Origin: JANNAT01 sp031422555
GTDB taxonomy: Bacteria; Pseudomonadota; Alphaproteobacteria; Rhodobacterales; Rhodobacteraceae
Length of the DNA: 64,000 bases
Reading direction: 5' to 3'
NCBI GenBank assembly: GCA_031422555.1
Contig: JANPLZ010000075.1
Location: 4,266 to 68,265 of the forward strand
Below are positions 8,541 through 18,788 of the stretch, piece after piece (position 1 is the first letter of the stretch; each line of letters opens with the position of its first letter). Under the pieces are notes generated by a model. That model was given only the letters and a program-made list of their open reading frames with translations, searched no databases and was not told where the DNA came from. The position numbers were made by a program, and so were the translations under genes.

Positions 8541-9386
8541 ATGGCACACCAGATCAAAACAATCGTCATTCCGGCCGCGGGTCAGGGCACACGGCTTTTG
8601 CCCGCAACCAAGGTGACGCCGAAAGAATTGATGAACGTCTATGACCGCCCTGTCCTTCAGTTTGCCATCGACGAAGCGGTCAGCGCGGGTGTTGACCGGG
8701 TCGTGGTGGTGATCCATCCCACGAAAGAGGCGATCCGCCAATATCTTGCACCCGACCAAAGCTATATCCGCGACTTGCTGGCGAAAGGAAAGCATGACCT
8801 TGGCCGCACATTGGCCCAGTTGGCACCGCCAAGGCAACTGGAAGTGGTGTTCGCCTACCAGCACGAGGCGCTGGGTCTTGGGCATGCAATTTCCTGTGCT
8901 GCCGACTTTGTCCTGCCCGGCCCGGTTGCGATTATCTTGCCCGACGATGTGATCTTCGGCACCCCTTGTATTGGTGAGATGGCGCGACATTACACCGGCG
9001 GCCATATGGTGGCGGCGATGGAAGTGGCCCCCGAAGACACCTGCAGCTATGGCATCTTCCGCCTTGCCGGTCCCTCGGTTGGCCGATCTGTTGCGGTTTC
9101 CGGCATGGTTGAAAAACCTGCACTTGGGCAGGCGCCATCCCGGCTAGCGGCGGTCGGGCGGTATATTCTTGACCCGGTTGTTTTCGCAACACTCGGCAAG
9201 ACCCGACGCGGCGCTGGCGGCGAAATTCAGCTGACAGACGCCATCGCACATGATGCCGCAACGGTGCCTTTCAGCGCCTTTCGCTTTAGTGGAACACGCT
9301 ATGATTGCGGCACCCATGACGGGCTTTTGGAGGCGGCAAATGCACGGCAAAGCACGGTCAAAGCTGCGCTTCAAGGTGTTGCATAG
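8541..9386 (+). CDS. galU: UTP--glucose-1-phosphate uridylyltransferase
   Basis: A 281-residue nucleotidyltransferase that makes UDP-glucose from UTP and glucose-1-phosphate. The N-terminus has the signature PAAGQGTRLLPATK followed by PKELMNVYDRPVLQ. Further on are EAVSAGVDRVVVV, the DDV acid motif (LPDDVIFG) and a VEKPALGQAPS segment, all characteristic of GalU/ExoN. The length matches the family (about 290). UDP-glucose is the donor for the cyclic glucan synthase encoded downstream on the same strand, so the two steps are metabolically linked. The roughly 320-base gap suggests separate transcripts or an internal promoter. Confidence 0.95.
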   Translation: MAHQIKTIVIPAAGQGTRLLPATKVTPKELMNVYDRPVLQFAIDEAVSAGVDRVVVVIHPTKEAIRQYLAPDQSYIRDLLAKGKHDLGRTLAQLAPPRQLEVVFAYQHEALGLGHAISCAADFVLPGPVAIILPDDVIFGTPCIGEMARHYTGGHMVAAMEVAPEDTCSYGIFRLAGPSVGRSVAVSGMVEKPALGQAPSRLAAVGRYILDPVVFATLGKTRRGAGGEIQLTDAIAHDAATVPFSAFRFSGTRYDCGTHDGLLEAANARQSTVKAALQGVA

Positions 9387-9702
9387 CGGCACTTGGGCAG
9401 GTTTTTTGGGCGCACCCTTGCATAGGTATTTACCGATGTAAGGGCTACGCAACCCGCCCGCACCCCAGACGATAACGCAAATTCACTTCTGTGCCTTTTT
9501 GATCAATGCCCCTTGGGCGCAGATGTGATCCGACCCCAACCTTGAATCACCGCGCGGAACGCCTGCGCCTTTTTTCGCGCGAAGTAACGGAACATGGGGT
9601 GAAAAACTGGAACTGAAATGGAACCAATCACCAAATTTTGCGTTTGATTATTGCGAGCAAGGAAACGCTCGGGGCACTGCCATGACCCGAAAGGAACTGC
9701 AC
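9387..9702. other. Intergenic stretch between galU and the CsbD-like gene
   Basis: About 316 bases without a credible gene on either strand. It presumably holds the promoter for the small gene and the glucan synthase. No clear -35/-10 pair, hairpin or repeat could be singled out by eye. Confidence 0.5.
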
Positions 9703-9897
9703 ATGACTTGGGAACAAATTGAAAAAAAATGGGCTGCAATGGCACGGCGTGTGCGGGCAGACTGGAAGGGTGCGGCACAGGATGACGCATCCCACCCCAC
9801 AACGGCGCGTCAGTCCGGTTTGCCGGACATGCACCGCGGTCCTGTTTTGGTGCATGATGTCCAACCGCCGCAAACCATCGCGGCGATGATCGAGTGA
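9703..9897 (+). CDS. Small CsbD-like protein coupled to the glucan synthase gene
   Basis: A 64-residue protein beginning MTWEQIEKKWAAMARRVRADW, which resembles the start of CsbD stress proteins (M-W-D-x-I-E-G-x-W). The C-terminal part, with PDMHRGPVLVHD, does not fit CsbD, so the family call is tentative. AAAGGAA lies seven bases before this ATG, favouring it over an ATG seven codons upstream. Its TGA overlaps the GTG of the cyclic beta-glucan synthase gene as GTGA, so translation is probably coupled. The role may be linked to envelope or osmotic stress, but this rests only on context. Confidence 0.65.
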   Translation: MTWEQIEKKWAAMARRVRADWKGAAQDDASHPTTARQSGLPDMHRGPVLVHDVQPPQTIAAMIE

Positions 9898-12800
9898 CCT
9901 TGACCGATGGAAAGACCGCCCGGGGCATAAAATCCATCTTCGCCCGCCGTCACCGGCTGGATCCGTGGCGCGATACCGCTGCCATCCGCGCAGATTTGTT
10001 TGGCACCGAGCGGCTTGAACATCATGCCGCGTCTTTGGCCGCAGCGCAGCAAACCACCCTGCACCATCCTGCCCCGTCGCATCGCCTGTCGCGACGGGTG
10101 AAAGAAAACGCGTCCGTATTGCTTGCGGCCTACCGAACTTGTGCGCGGGCGCTGCAATTGGGCGAAACCATCACACCGGGTGCGGAATGGCTTTTGGACA
10201 ACTTTCACCTTGTTGAACAACAGCTGCGCCAGATCGCCGATGATTTACCGCCCGGATACTACCGCCAGTTGCCAAAACTGGCCGATGGCCCGTTTGCCGG
10301 GTATCCGCGCGTCCTTGGGCTGGCCTGGGCCTATGTCGCCCACACCGACAGCTTGTTGTCTGGCCCGGTTCTTGTGCGATTTGTAAAAGCATATCAACAG
10401 GTTCAGCCATTGATGATTGGCGAACTTTGGGCAGTGGCGATCACGTTGCGCATTGTCCTGATCGAAAACATGCGCCGCCTTGCCGAGCAGATTATGGATG
10501 CGCAGCGCTTGCGTCATCGGGCGGATGCGCTGGTTGACCGGGTTCTGGCGGCGGACCACGCAGTTGCGGTTCCCTTGCATCTTGCTGTGGCGGAATTTGA
10601 CACAGCGCCGTTGCCCGAAGTTATCGCGGCACAGATCGCCAAGCGGTTGCGCGGGTTTGATCCGGTGGAAACGCCGCTTTACGGCTGGCTGACCGACAGG
10701 CTGCGCCAGCAAGGGTCGTCTATCGAAGATGTGGTTTTGCACGCGCAACAACGTCAAGGTGCCACCAACGTCACGATGCGCAATATTGTGACCAGCATGC
10801 GCCTGATTTCAGAAATGGATTGGGCCGACTTCTTTGAAGAGGTCAGCGTGATCGAGACGCGGCTGCGCGCCGGATTTGATTTCGCTACGATGGATTTTGC
10901 CACCCGCAACCAATACCGCACGGCCATAGAAATTCTTGCGCGGGGGTCAGACCATACCGAAATCGAGATTGCCGGGGCGGCCCTTGCGCATGCGGCCAAG
11001 GGCGACACCGTTCAGACCCGCGATCCCGGTCATGGGCTGATCGGCGCAGGGCGGCCTGCGCTGGAAAAGGCGGTCGGTTTTCGGGCAACACCAAAGATGC
11101 GCCTGCATGGCCAACTGCGGCGTTTGGGTTTGGGCGGCTATCTTGGGGCGATTGCGTTGGTGGCGGGCGGCGTTTTGGGGGCGGCGCTTTGGATCAGTGG
11201 GGCGCAAGGGCTGGGGTTGCTTGCGCTGGGCATGACCGGGCTTGCCGCCGCTTTGGATGCGGGAACCGCGCTGGTCAACCTTGCGGTGACCCGCATGGTC
11301 ACACCAAAATTGTTGCCCGGGCTGGATCTGGCGACCGGGGTGCCAGCGCAGCTGCGCACGTTGATCGCTGTGCCCGTATTGCTGACCGATGCAGACGATC
11401 TGGACGCACAGATTGAACGGCTGGAGGTGCATCATCTGTCCAGCACCCACGGCGCGGTGCATTACGCGCTGTTGTCGGACGGCCCGGATGCCACCTCGGA
11501 AACCACGGACCTTGATGCGGCTTTGATAGCGGCGGCAACCGCGGGCATTGCCCGGCTGAATGCCAGCTATCCGTCAGAAAATGGCGATCGTTTTTTGCTG
11601 TTGCACCGCAGGCGGCAGTGGAACCCATCCGAAGGCGTGTGGATGGGGTGGGAGCGCAAACGCGGCAAGCTGGCAGAGCTGAACCGCTTGCTGCGCGGTG
11701 CGAAAGATACCAGCTTTCTGAATCCAAGTGCCGTGCCGCAAGATATTCAGTTTGTCATCACACTTGACGCCGATACGCAGCTGTTGCGCGACACGGTGCG
11801 CCGGATGGTCGGCAAAATGGCGCATCCGCTGAACCGACCGCAGCTTGACGCTGCAACCCAGCGCGTCACGGCCGGTTATGGCATCTTGCAGCCCCGCGTC
11901 ACGCCGTCCTTGCCGACAGCTTCGGAAGGATCGCGTTTCCAGCAGATCTATTCCAGCCCGGGCGGGATCGAGCCTTATGCGGCGGCCATATCGGACGTCT
12001 ACCAGGACCTGTTCGGCGAAGGGTCTTTCACCGGCAAGGGCATCTACGACGTTGATGCGTTTGAGTCCGCTTTGGCCGGGCGCGTGCCCGAAAACACGAT
12101 GCTGAGCCATGATCTGTTCGAAGGCATCTTTGCCCGGGCGGGTCTGGCGTCAGATATCGAAGTGGTCGAGGATTTTCCGGCCAGATATGATGTCGCAAGT
12201 CGGCGCCAACACCGCTGGGTGCGGGGTGATTGGCAGCTTTTGCCGTGGCTCTTTGGCAAGGCGCGCCACGGGATTCCTGCCGTTGGACGCTGGAAGATGA
12301 TTGACAATCTGCGCCGGTCGCTGGTGGCACCGCTGACGCTTGCATCGCTGTGTGCGGGCTGGCTGATGCCGCTGCCGGTTGCTGCAAGCTGGACGGCGGC
12401 GGTGCTTGGAATGCTGGCTTTGCCTAGGCTCGCCCCATTGCCCTTTGCCCTTCTGCCAGGTCGGGCGGGCATCAACGCGCGCAGTCATTTTGCGGCCCTT
12501 TTGGACGATACCCGCAGTGCCTTGGCGCAGATTGCGCTGAATATCGTGTTTTTGACGCATACAGCGTGGCAGATGCTGGATGCGGTTTTGCGGACCGCTT
12601 TGCGCCTGACCATCACCCGCAGACACCTGCTGCAATGGGTAACGGCGGCGCAATCGGGCGGCGGGGCGCGGTTGGGGATGGCAGGCCAATACCTGCAGAT
12701 GGCGGGGGGCGTGGCACTGGGGCTTGGCATTGCCGCTTTGGTCTGGGCGTTGAACCCCTCTGTCTGGCCATTGGCCGCGGCGATGGTGCTGCTATCGCTG

Positions 12801-15800
12801 GCGGCCCCCGCCTTGGCGCAGCGCATCAGCCGTCCCTATCTGCCAAAGTCCGCCACAGCTTTGGGCGCGGCTGATGCGCAGGCCCTGCGCCTGATTGCCC
12901 GGCGCACATGGCGGTTCTTTGAAACCTTTGTGACCGAGGCCGACAACCATTTGCCACCCGACAATTTTCAGGAAACCCCAAGACCCGCGGTGGCGCACCG
13001 CACCTCGCCCACCAATATCGGGCTTTATCTGCTGTCGATCACCGTGGCCCGCGACATGGGTTGGATCGGGCAAGCGCAGGCGATCACCCGGCTGGAGCAG
13101 ACGTTGCAGACCATGCAGCGCATGCCCCGATTTCGCGGGCATTTGTACAATTGGCACGACACCCGCGATTTGCGCGTGCTGGACCCGGCCTATGTGTCGT
13201 CCGTGGACAGCGGCAATCTTGCCGGGCATTTGATTGCCGTCGCCCAAGCCTGCGCGGAATGGCAAAAGCAGGCGACAAATCCCGCTGACAACCTTGCAGG
13301 CGTGGTTGATACGCTGTTGCTGGCACAGCAATCGTTGACACCTGCCGATGCAGCGGTGGCAAAGGCGTTGGCCAAACTTTCCGACGCTGTTGCACAAAAC
13401 CGCCCGCAGGATGCGCTTATGCTGCTGGCCCGTGACGCTGCCGATATGGCCACGGCGGGCGATGATCTGGTGTTCTGGACCGGTGCCTTGCAAACCTGCA
13501 TCGCCGATCATCTTGCCGATCAGAATGACCCTACTGCCGCCCTGCAGCGGCTTGTTGATCTGGAACATCTGGCGCGCAAACTTGCCATGGATATGAATTT
13601 TGCGTTCTTGCTGGACCCTGACAAAAAGCTGCTGTCCATCGGGTTTTCGGTGGCAACCAACAGCCTTGATCCCAACTGCTATGATCTGCTGGCGTCCGAG
13701 GCCTGTCTGGCCAGCCTGTTCGCCATCGCCAAGGGGGATGTCGAAACCCGCCATTGGTTCCGCCTTGGCCGCGCTGCCACCCCAATCGGGGCCGGGTCAG
13801 CGCTGATATCATGGTCGGGCAGCATGTTCGAATATCTGATGCCGGCACTGGTGATGCGCACGCCGGTGGGATCGGTGCTGGACCAGACCAACCGCCTGAT
13901 CGTCGAGCGTCAGCAATCTTATGCGGCGACACTGGGCATTCCCTGGGGCATTTCGGAATCCTCTTACAACGCCCGCGATCTGGAAATGACCTATCAATAT
14001 TCCAACTTCGGTGTGCCGGGGCTTGGGTTGAAACGGGGCCTGAACGAAAACCGCGTCATCGCGCCTTATGCCACCGGGCTTGCGGCCATGATCGCGCCGC
14101 AAGTCGCGCTGGCAAACTATGAACGGCTGGCGGGCATCGGTGCCAAAGGGCGCTACGGGTTTTACGAGGCGGTCGATTTCACGCCCGCCCGCCTGCCGAC
14201 AGACGCCGACCATGCGCTGGTGCAAAGTTTCATGGCCCATCATCAGGGCATGACCATCACGGCCATTGCCAACATCGTGCAGGATGCCCGCTTGCGCCGC
14301 CGTTTTCACGCCGAGCCAATGATTCAGGCGGTTGATTTGTTGCTGCAAGAACGTGTGCCGCGGGATGTCGCTGTCGCCCCCCCCCGCGCGACCGAAGTGC
14401 AGACGTCTCCGGTCGAGGCATCAACCGCACCGATTGTTCGGCTGTTTGATGCGCCGGGCAGCGGTGTGCCAACGGCTCATCTGCTATCGAACGGACGTTA
14501 TGGTGTGATGCTGACGCCAACCGGGGCCGGCTATAGTCGCTGGCGCGACATGGCGATCACGCGCTGGCGTGCGGATGCAACCCAAGATGCGCTGGGGTCG
14601 TTCATCTTTATGCGGGATATCAAATCCGGCGCGCTATGGTCGGCGGGGGTGCAGCCTGCGCGGGGGGATCCGGCGCTTTACCGGGCGGTGTTTTGTGAAC
14701 ATCACGCCGCCTTTACGCATCGCGGTGACCGCCTGATCACCACCACCGAAGTTGTGGTGTCTGCCGAAGATGATGCCGAAGCACGCCGCGTCACGCTGAC
14801 CAACACCGGCAGGCAACCGCGCGAGGTTGACCTGACATCTTATGCCGAACTGGTGCTGGCACCACCTGCCGCCGATCTGGCGCATCCGGCATTTTCCAAG
14901 ATGTTCGTAGTGACGGATTATCTGCCCGAACTGGGGGTGATCATCGCCACCCGCCGTCGCCGTGCGCCAAGCGACCCCGAAGTGTGGGCCGCCCATATCG
15001 CCGTGGTTGAAGGTGACGAATCCGCCCCGATGCAGTATGAAACAGACCGGGCACGGTTTATCGGCCGGGGCCGCAACCTTGGCCACGCCGCGATGGCCGA
15101 CACCGATCTGTCAAATACCATCGGCACCGTGCTTGACCCGATCTTTTCGATCCGCCGCCGGGTGATCATTCCTTCTGGCGGCATGGTTCGGGTGACGTTC
15201 TGGACGATGGTTGCCAGCACGCCCGAAGCGCTGCTGGATTTGGTGGATCGCCACCGCGACCCGTCAGCCTTTGGCCGGGCCGCCACGCTGTCGTGGACCC
15301 AAGGTCAGGTGCAGTTGCGCCATCTTGGTATCACACCCTCTGCTGCCAGCGATTTTCAGCGGCTGGGTGGCATGGTGCTGCGCGGCGATGCAAGACTGCG
15401 GACCAGTAGTGCCCAGATTGTTGCGGGCGCTGGGCCGCAATCGGCGCTTTGGCCACATGGCATTTCGGGCGACCTGCCGATCGTGTTGTTTGTTATCAGC
15501 GATACCGAAGACGTGGCGCAGTTGCACGAAGTGCTGGCCGCACATGAATACTGGCGCATGCGGCAACTGGCGGTCGATCTGGTGATCCTGAACGAACGCG
15601 CGTCGTCTTATGTGCAGGATATGCAGAACATGATCGAGGTTGCCGTGCGGTCGGCGCAATCGCGGCCCCGCAGTGATGCGCCCCATGGCGCGGCGCAGGG
15701 CAGCATTTATTCGCTGCGCAGCGACCTTGTGATGCCCGAAGCGCGCGCCTTGCTGTTGGCCGTGGCCTCCGTGGTGCTGGTGGCCAGCCGCGGCACAATT

Positions 15801-18320
15801 GGCCAGCAAATCGACGCGCTGCCAGTGCCGTTTTCACCGGTGCGGCAGGTGCCTGCGCCGCCGGTTACCGCAACACCGCCAAAAATCTTTGTGCCAGAGT
15901 TGGAATTTTTCAACGACACCGGCGGCTTTGGCGACAATGGCTGCGAGTATGTCACCGTCTTGCACGACCATCAGACAACGCCCGCGCCGTGGATCAATGT
16001 GATGGCAAACCCGCGCTTTGGCTTTCAGGTATCATCCGAGGGCAGCGGCCATGTCTGGTCTGAAAACAGCCGCGAAAACCAAATTACGCCGTGGTCAAAC
16101 GATCCGGTCAGCGATCCGGCAGGCGAGGCCATGTATATCCACGATCTGGACACCGGGCATAGCTGGACACCCACGGCCTTGCCGATCCGCGACAAAGGCA
16201 CCTATATCGCCCGACACGGCTTTGGTTATAGCAGCTTTGAGCATACCGCACATGGCATTGCGGCCGCTATGGTGCAATTCGTGCCGATGGATGATCCGGT
16301 CAAAATCACCCGGCTAACCCTGCACAATACGGGGGCCACATCGCGCACCCTGTCTGTCACCGCCTATGCCGAATGGGTTCTGGGCACCGCGCGCAGTGCC
16401 ACCGCGGCGCATATCATCACCAGTCTGGATGCGGAAACCGGGGCAATCCTTGCGCAAAACCGCTATGCCACCGCGTTTCAGGGCCGCATCGCCTTTGCCG
16501 ATTTCGGCGCGCAGACAAACAGCCGCACCGCCGACCGCGGCGAATTTCTGGGACGGGGCGGCACCATGGGCAATCCGGCGGGGCTTGGCGGCACGCCACT
16601 GTCCGGCCGACTTGGGGCGGCCCTTGATCCTTGCGCCGCGTTGCAACACCGCGTGACGATGGCACCGGGGGAGACGGTGGAATTGGTGTTTCTGATCGGC
16701 CAAGCCGCCTCGGCAGACGAGGCGCGCGCGCTGATCTTGCGCACCCGCGCGGCGGATCTTTCGGCCACGATTTCAGGCGTCAAACAGCATTGGGCCGACC
16801 TTTTGGGGGCGGTTCAGGTGCAATCGCCCGACCGCGCTATGGACATCATGCTGAACGGATGGCTGCTGTATCAAACGCTTGCCTGCCGTATCTGGGCGCG
16901 TGCCGGATTCTATCAGGCCAGCGGGGCCTACGGCTTTCGCGATCAGTTGCAAGACGGCATGGCACTGACGGCCCTGCGCCCCGAGATGACACGCGAACAT
17001 TTGCTGCGCGCCGCATCGCGCCAGTTTCCCGAGGGCGATGTTCAACATTGGTGGCTGCCCCATTCCGGCCAAGGCGTGCGCACGCAGATATCGGATGATC
17101 GGGTCTGGCTGGGTTACGGTGTTGCGCAGTATGTCGCCGTTTCCGGCGACGAGTCCATTCTGGATGAACAGGTGGCGTTTATCGACGGCCCGGCCCTGCG
17201 CCCCGGTGCGCATGACGATTTCTTTCAACCAAGCATTTCAGAAACCACCGCCAGCCTGTTTGAACATTGCGCCCGCGGGCTTGATCTGGCCATCAAGCGC
17301 ACCGGCACCAACGGCATGCCACTGATCGGCACGGGGGATTGGAACGACGGCATGAACCGCGTCGGCGAAGGCGGCACCGGCACCAGCGTCTGGCTGGGCT
17401 GGCTGCTGATCGCGGCCATCAACATGATGGCCCCGCTGGCCGATAGCCGTGCACCCAAACGGGCGGCAAAATGGCGCGCGCATGCAAAGTCGGTGCAGCA
17501 AGCAATTGAACGGGATGGCTGGGATGGGGCGTGGTATCGGCGCGGGACGTTTGACGACGGCAGTTTGCTGGGGTCGGCCACGTCTGACGAATGCAAGATC
17601 GACAGCATCGCGCAATCCTGGGCCATGCTGTCGGGTGCCGCCGATCCGGCGCGCGCGGCCACTGCGATGGCGTCGATGACGGAGCACCTGATCCGCCCCG
17701 ACCTTGGCCTTGCGTTGCTGTTTACCCCGCCGTTTGACCGCACCCCGCTGGAGCCCGGTTATATCAAAGGCTATCCGCCCGGTTTGCGGGAAAATGGCGG
17801 CCAATACAGCCATGCCGCGATGTGGGCGATCATGGCGCAGACACGCCTAGGCAATGGCGATGCCGCGGGCGCACTGTTTGCGATGCTTAATCCCGTGAAC
17901 CATGCGCTGACGGCGCAAGATGCCGCGCGTTACAAGGTTGAACCATATGTCGTTGCCGCTGACGTCTATTCCACTGCCCCGCACGAAGGACGCGGCGGCT
18001 GGACATGGTATACCGGGTCCGCAGGCTGGATGTACCGGGCGGGGATAGAGGGGCTGCTCGGCCTGACGCGGGCTGGGCCGAACCTGATTTTGGACCCGTG
18101 TTTTCCAAAGGCATGGCCGGAACTGGGTGCAAAGCTGATGCTGGGAAATCGACGCCTGAACATCGTCATCAAAAATCCGGAAAACACGGGTCGGGGCATC
18201 GTCAGCGCAACGCTGGATGGTGCAGCGGTGCCGGTCGTGGGACATAAGCTGTGCCTGCCATATTCTGCAAATGATACGCCTGCGGATCAAGATTTGGTTG
18301 TTCATCTTGGGGTCAGCTAA
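9894..18320 (+). CDS. ndvB: Cyclic beta-1,2-glucan synthase
   Basis: A giant 2808-residue inner-membrane protein, within the usual 2800-2900 range. It synthesises, elongates and cyclises periplasmic beta-1,2-glucan from UDP-glucose. Membrane helices occur near residues 412-460, 815-890 and 935-970. Between them is the GT84 domain, with LDADTQ (about 624), SFTGKGIYDVD, SHDLFEG and QHRWVRGDW (about 772). A glucoamylase-like domain (about 1030-1480) shows GISESSYN and FMAHHQGMT. The C-terminal GH94 phosphorylase-type domain, which sets ring length, carries GTGDWNDGMNRVGEGG (about 2480). The GTG start overlaps the upstream small gene. Such glucans act in osmotic adaptation, motility and host interaction in alphaproteobacteria. 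Confidence 0.95.
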   Translation: MTLTDGKTARGIKSIFARRHRLDPWRDTAAIRADLFGTERLEHHAASLAAAQQTTLHHPAPSHRLSRRVKENASVLLAAYRTCARALQLGETITPGAEWLLDNFHLVEQQLRQIADDLPPGYYRQLPKLADGPFAGYPRVLGLAWAYVAHTDSLLSGPVLVRFVKAYQQVQPLMIGELWAVAITLRIVLIENMRRLAEQIMDAQRLRHRADALVDRVLAADHAVAVPLHLAVAEFDTAPLPEVIAAQIAKRLRGFDPVETPLYGWLTDRLRQQGSSIEDVVLHAQQRQGATNVTMRNIVTSMRLISEMDWADFFEEVSVIETRLRAGFDFATMDFATRNQYRTAIEILARGSDHTEIEIAGAALAHAAKGDTVQTRDPGHGLIGAGRPALEKAVGFRATPKMRLHGQLRRLGLGGYLGAIALVAGGVLGAALWISGAQGLGLLALGMTGLAAALDAGTALVNLAVTRMVTPKLLPGLDLATGVPAQLRTLIAVPVLLTDADDLDAQIERLEVHHLSSTHGAVHYALLSDGPDATSETTDLDAALIAAATAGIARLNASYPSENGDRFLLLHRRRQWNPSEGVWMGWERKRGKLAELNRLLRGAKDTSFLNPSAVPQDIQFVITLDADTQLLRDTVRRMVGKMAHPLNRPQLDAATQRVTAGYGILQPRVTPSLPTASEGSRFQQIYSSPGGIEPYAAAISDVYQDLFGEGSFTGKGIYDVDAFESALAGRVPENTMLSHDLFEGIFARAGLASDIEVVEDFPARYDVASRRQHRWVRGDWQLLPWLFGKARHGIPAVGRWKMIDNLRRSLVAPLTLASLCAGWLMPLPVAASWTAAVLGMLALPRLAPLPFALLPGRAGINARSHFAALLDDTRSALAQIALNIVFLTHTAWQMLDAVLRTALRLTITRRHLLQWVTAAQSGGGARLGMAGQYLQMAGGVALGLGIAALVWALNPSVWPLAAAMVLLSLAAPALAQRISRPYLPKSATALGAADAQALRLIARRTWRFFETFVTEADNHLPPDNFQETPRPAVAHRTSPTNIGLYLLSITVARDMGWIGQAQAITRLEQTLQTMQRMPRFRGHLYNWHDTRDLRVLDPAYVSSVDSGNLAGHLIAVAQACAEWQKQATNPADNLAGVVDTLLLAQQSLTPADAAVAKALAKLSDAVAQNRPQDALMLLARDAADMATAGDDLVFWTGALQTCIADHLADQNDPTAALQRLVDLEHLARKLAMDMNFAFLLDPDKKLLSIGFSVATNSLDPNCYDLLASEACLASLFAIAKGDVETRHWFRLGRAATPIGAGSALISWSGSMFEYLMPALVMRTPVGSVLDQTNRLIVERQQSYAATLGIPWGISESSYNARDLEMTYQYSNFGVPGLGLKRGLNENRVIAPYATGLAAMIAPQVALANYERLAGIGAKGRYGFYEAVDFTPARLPTDADHALVQSFMAHHQGMTITAIANIVQDARLRRRFHAEPMIQAVDLLLQERVPRDVAVAPPRATEVQTSPVEASTAPIVRLFDAPGSGVPTAHLLSNGRYGVMLTPTGAGYSRWRDMAITRWRADATQDALGSFIFMRDIKSGALWSAGVQPARGDPALYRAVFCEHHAAFTHRGDRLITTTEVVVSAEDDAEARRVTLTNTGRQPREVDLTSYAELVLAPPAADLAHPAFSKMFVVTDYLPELGVIIATRRRRAPSDPEVWAAHIAVVEGDESAPMQYETDRARFIGRGRNLGHAAMADTDLSNTIGTVLDPIFSIRRRVIIPSGGMVRVTFWTMVASTPEALLDLVDRHRDPSAFGRAATLSWTQGQVQLRHLGITPSAASDFQRLGGMVLRGDARLRTSSAQIVAGAGPQSALWPHGISGDLPIVLFVISDTEDVAQLHEVLAAHEYWRMRQLAVDLVILNERASSYVQDMQNMIEVAVRSAQSRPRSDAPHGAAQGSIYSLRSDLVMPEARALLLAVASVVLVASRGTIGQQIDALPVPFSPVRQVPAPPVTATPPKIFVPELEFFNDTGGFGDNGCEYVTVLHDHQTTPAPWINVMANPRFGFQVSSEGSGHVWSENSRENQITPWSNDPVSDPAGEAMYIHDLDTGHSWTPTALPIRDKGTYIARHGFGYSSFEHTAHGIAAAMVQFVPMDDPVKITRLTLHNTGATSRTLSVTAYAEWVLGTARSATAAHIITSLDAETGAILAQNRYATAFQGRIAFADFGAQTNSRTADRGEFLGRGGTMGNPAGLGGTPLSGRLGAALDPCAALQHRVTMAPGETVELVFLIGQAASADEARALILRTRAADLSATISGVKQHWADLLGAVQVQSPDRAMDIMLNGWLLYQTLACRIWARAGFYQASGAYGFRDQLQDGMALTALRPEMTREHLLRAASRQFPEGDVQHWWLPHSGQGVRTQISDDRVWLGYGVAQYVAVSGDESILDEQVAFIDGPALRPGAHDDFFQPSISETTASLFEHCARGLDLAIKRTGTNGMPLIGTGDWNDGMNRVGEGGTGTSVWLGWLLIAAINMMAPLADSRAPKRAAKWRAHAKSVQQAIERDGWDGAWYRRGTFDDGSLLGSATSDECKIDSIAQSWAMLSGAADPARAATAMASMTEHLIRPDLGLALLFTPPFDRTPLEPGYIKGYPPGLRENGGQYSHAAMWAIMAQTRLGNGDAAGALFAMLNPVNHALTAQDAARYKVEPYVVAADVYSTAPHEGRGGWTWYTGSAGWMYRAGIEGLLGLTRAGPNLILDPCFPKAWPELGAKLMLGNRRLNIVIKNPENTGRGIVSATLDGAAVPVVGHKLCLPYSANDTPADQDLVVHLGVS

Positions 18321-18629
18321 CCGCGCCAGACACCGCGCCACGCTGTTCTATCCGGCCGAACTGCCCGGTGCAGGTGAAGTTGATATTTGTTTTGCCTGAT
18401 CCCTAAGCTCGCCGCCTTTGCTGCATGGCCTGCTGTCTAGAGCGCGGCACCAAACCGCACCGGGTTCAGGCGCGGTGGAGTCGTGGCCGGCTATGCACCA
18501 TCGCGCAGCATCGGCAGTGGCTTTTCACGGCAGCGCGTAAAGATGTTGCGGGGGGGTGTCGCAAGCATCACCTGCACGGCCATGCCCTTGGCCAACCGCC
18601 CGCCACCGGCAGGTCATGGCTTGGCAAGG
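18321..18629. other. Convergent spacer between ndvB and ccoS
   Basis: About 309 bases between two convergent genes. No supported gene was found and no strong terminator hairpin with a T-run was seen in either direction. A GGGGGGG run occurs near 18549. Confidence 0.5.
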
Positions 18630-18788
18630 TCAAGGTCTCGGGCGGTCATCCCAATCGGGCAAAAGGATGCGCGCGGCGTCGCCCTCGGGGTCGCTGTATT
18701 GCCGGTGCCGCATCGTCCAGACAAATGCCAGCAGTCCAAGGCCGCCAAGCGCAATCGAAACCGGGATCAGCCAGAACAGGATATCCAT
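18630..18788 (-). CDS. ccoS: cbb3-type cytochrome oxidase assembly protein CcoS
   Basis: A 52-residue single-span membrane protein beginning MDILFWLIPVSIALGGLGLLAFVW, followed by a short charged tail with QYSDPEGDAARIL. The sequence and length match the CcoS/FixS family, which is required to insert cofactors into cbb3 oxidase. Its ATG overlaps the ccoI stop by one base (TGATG), so translation is coupled. It is the last gene of the leftward cco operon. Confidence 0.9.
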   Translation of the reverse strand: MDILFWLIPVSIALGGLGLLAFVWTMRHRQYSDPEGDAARILLPDWDDRPRP

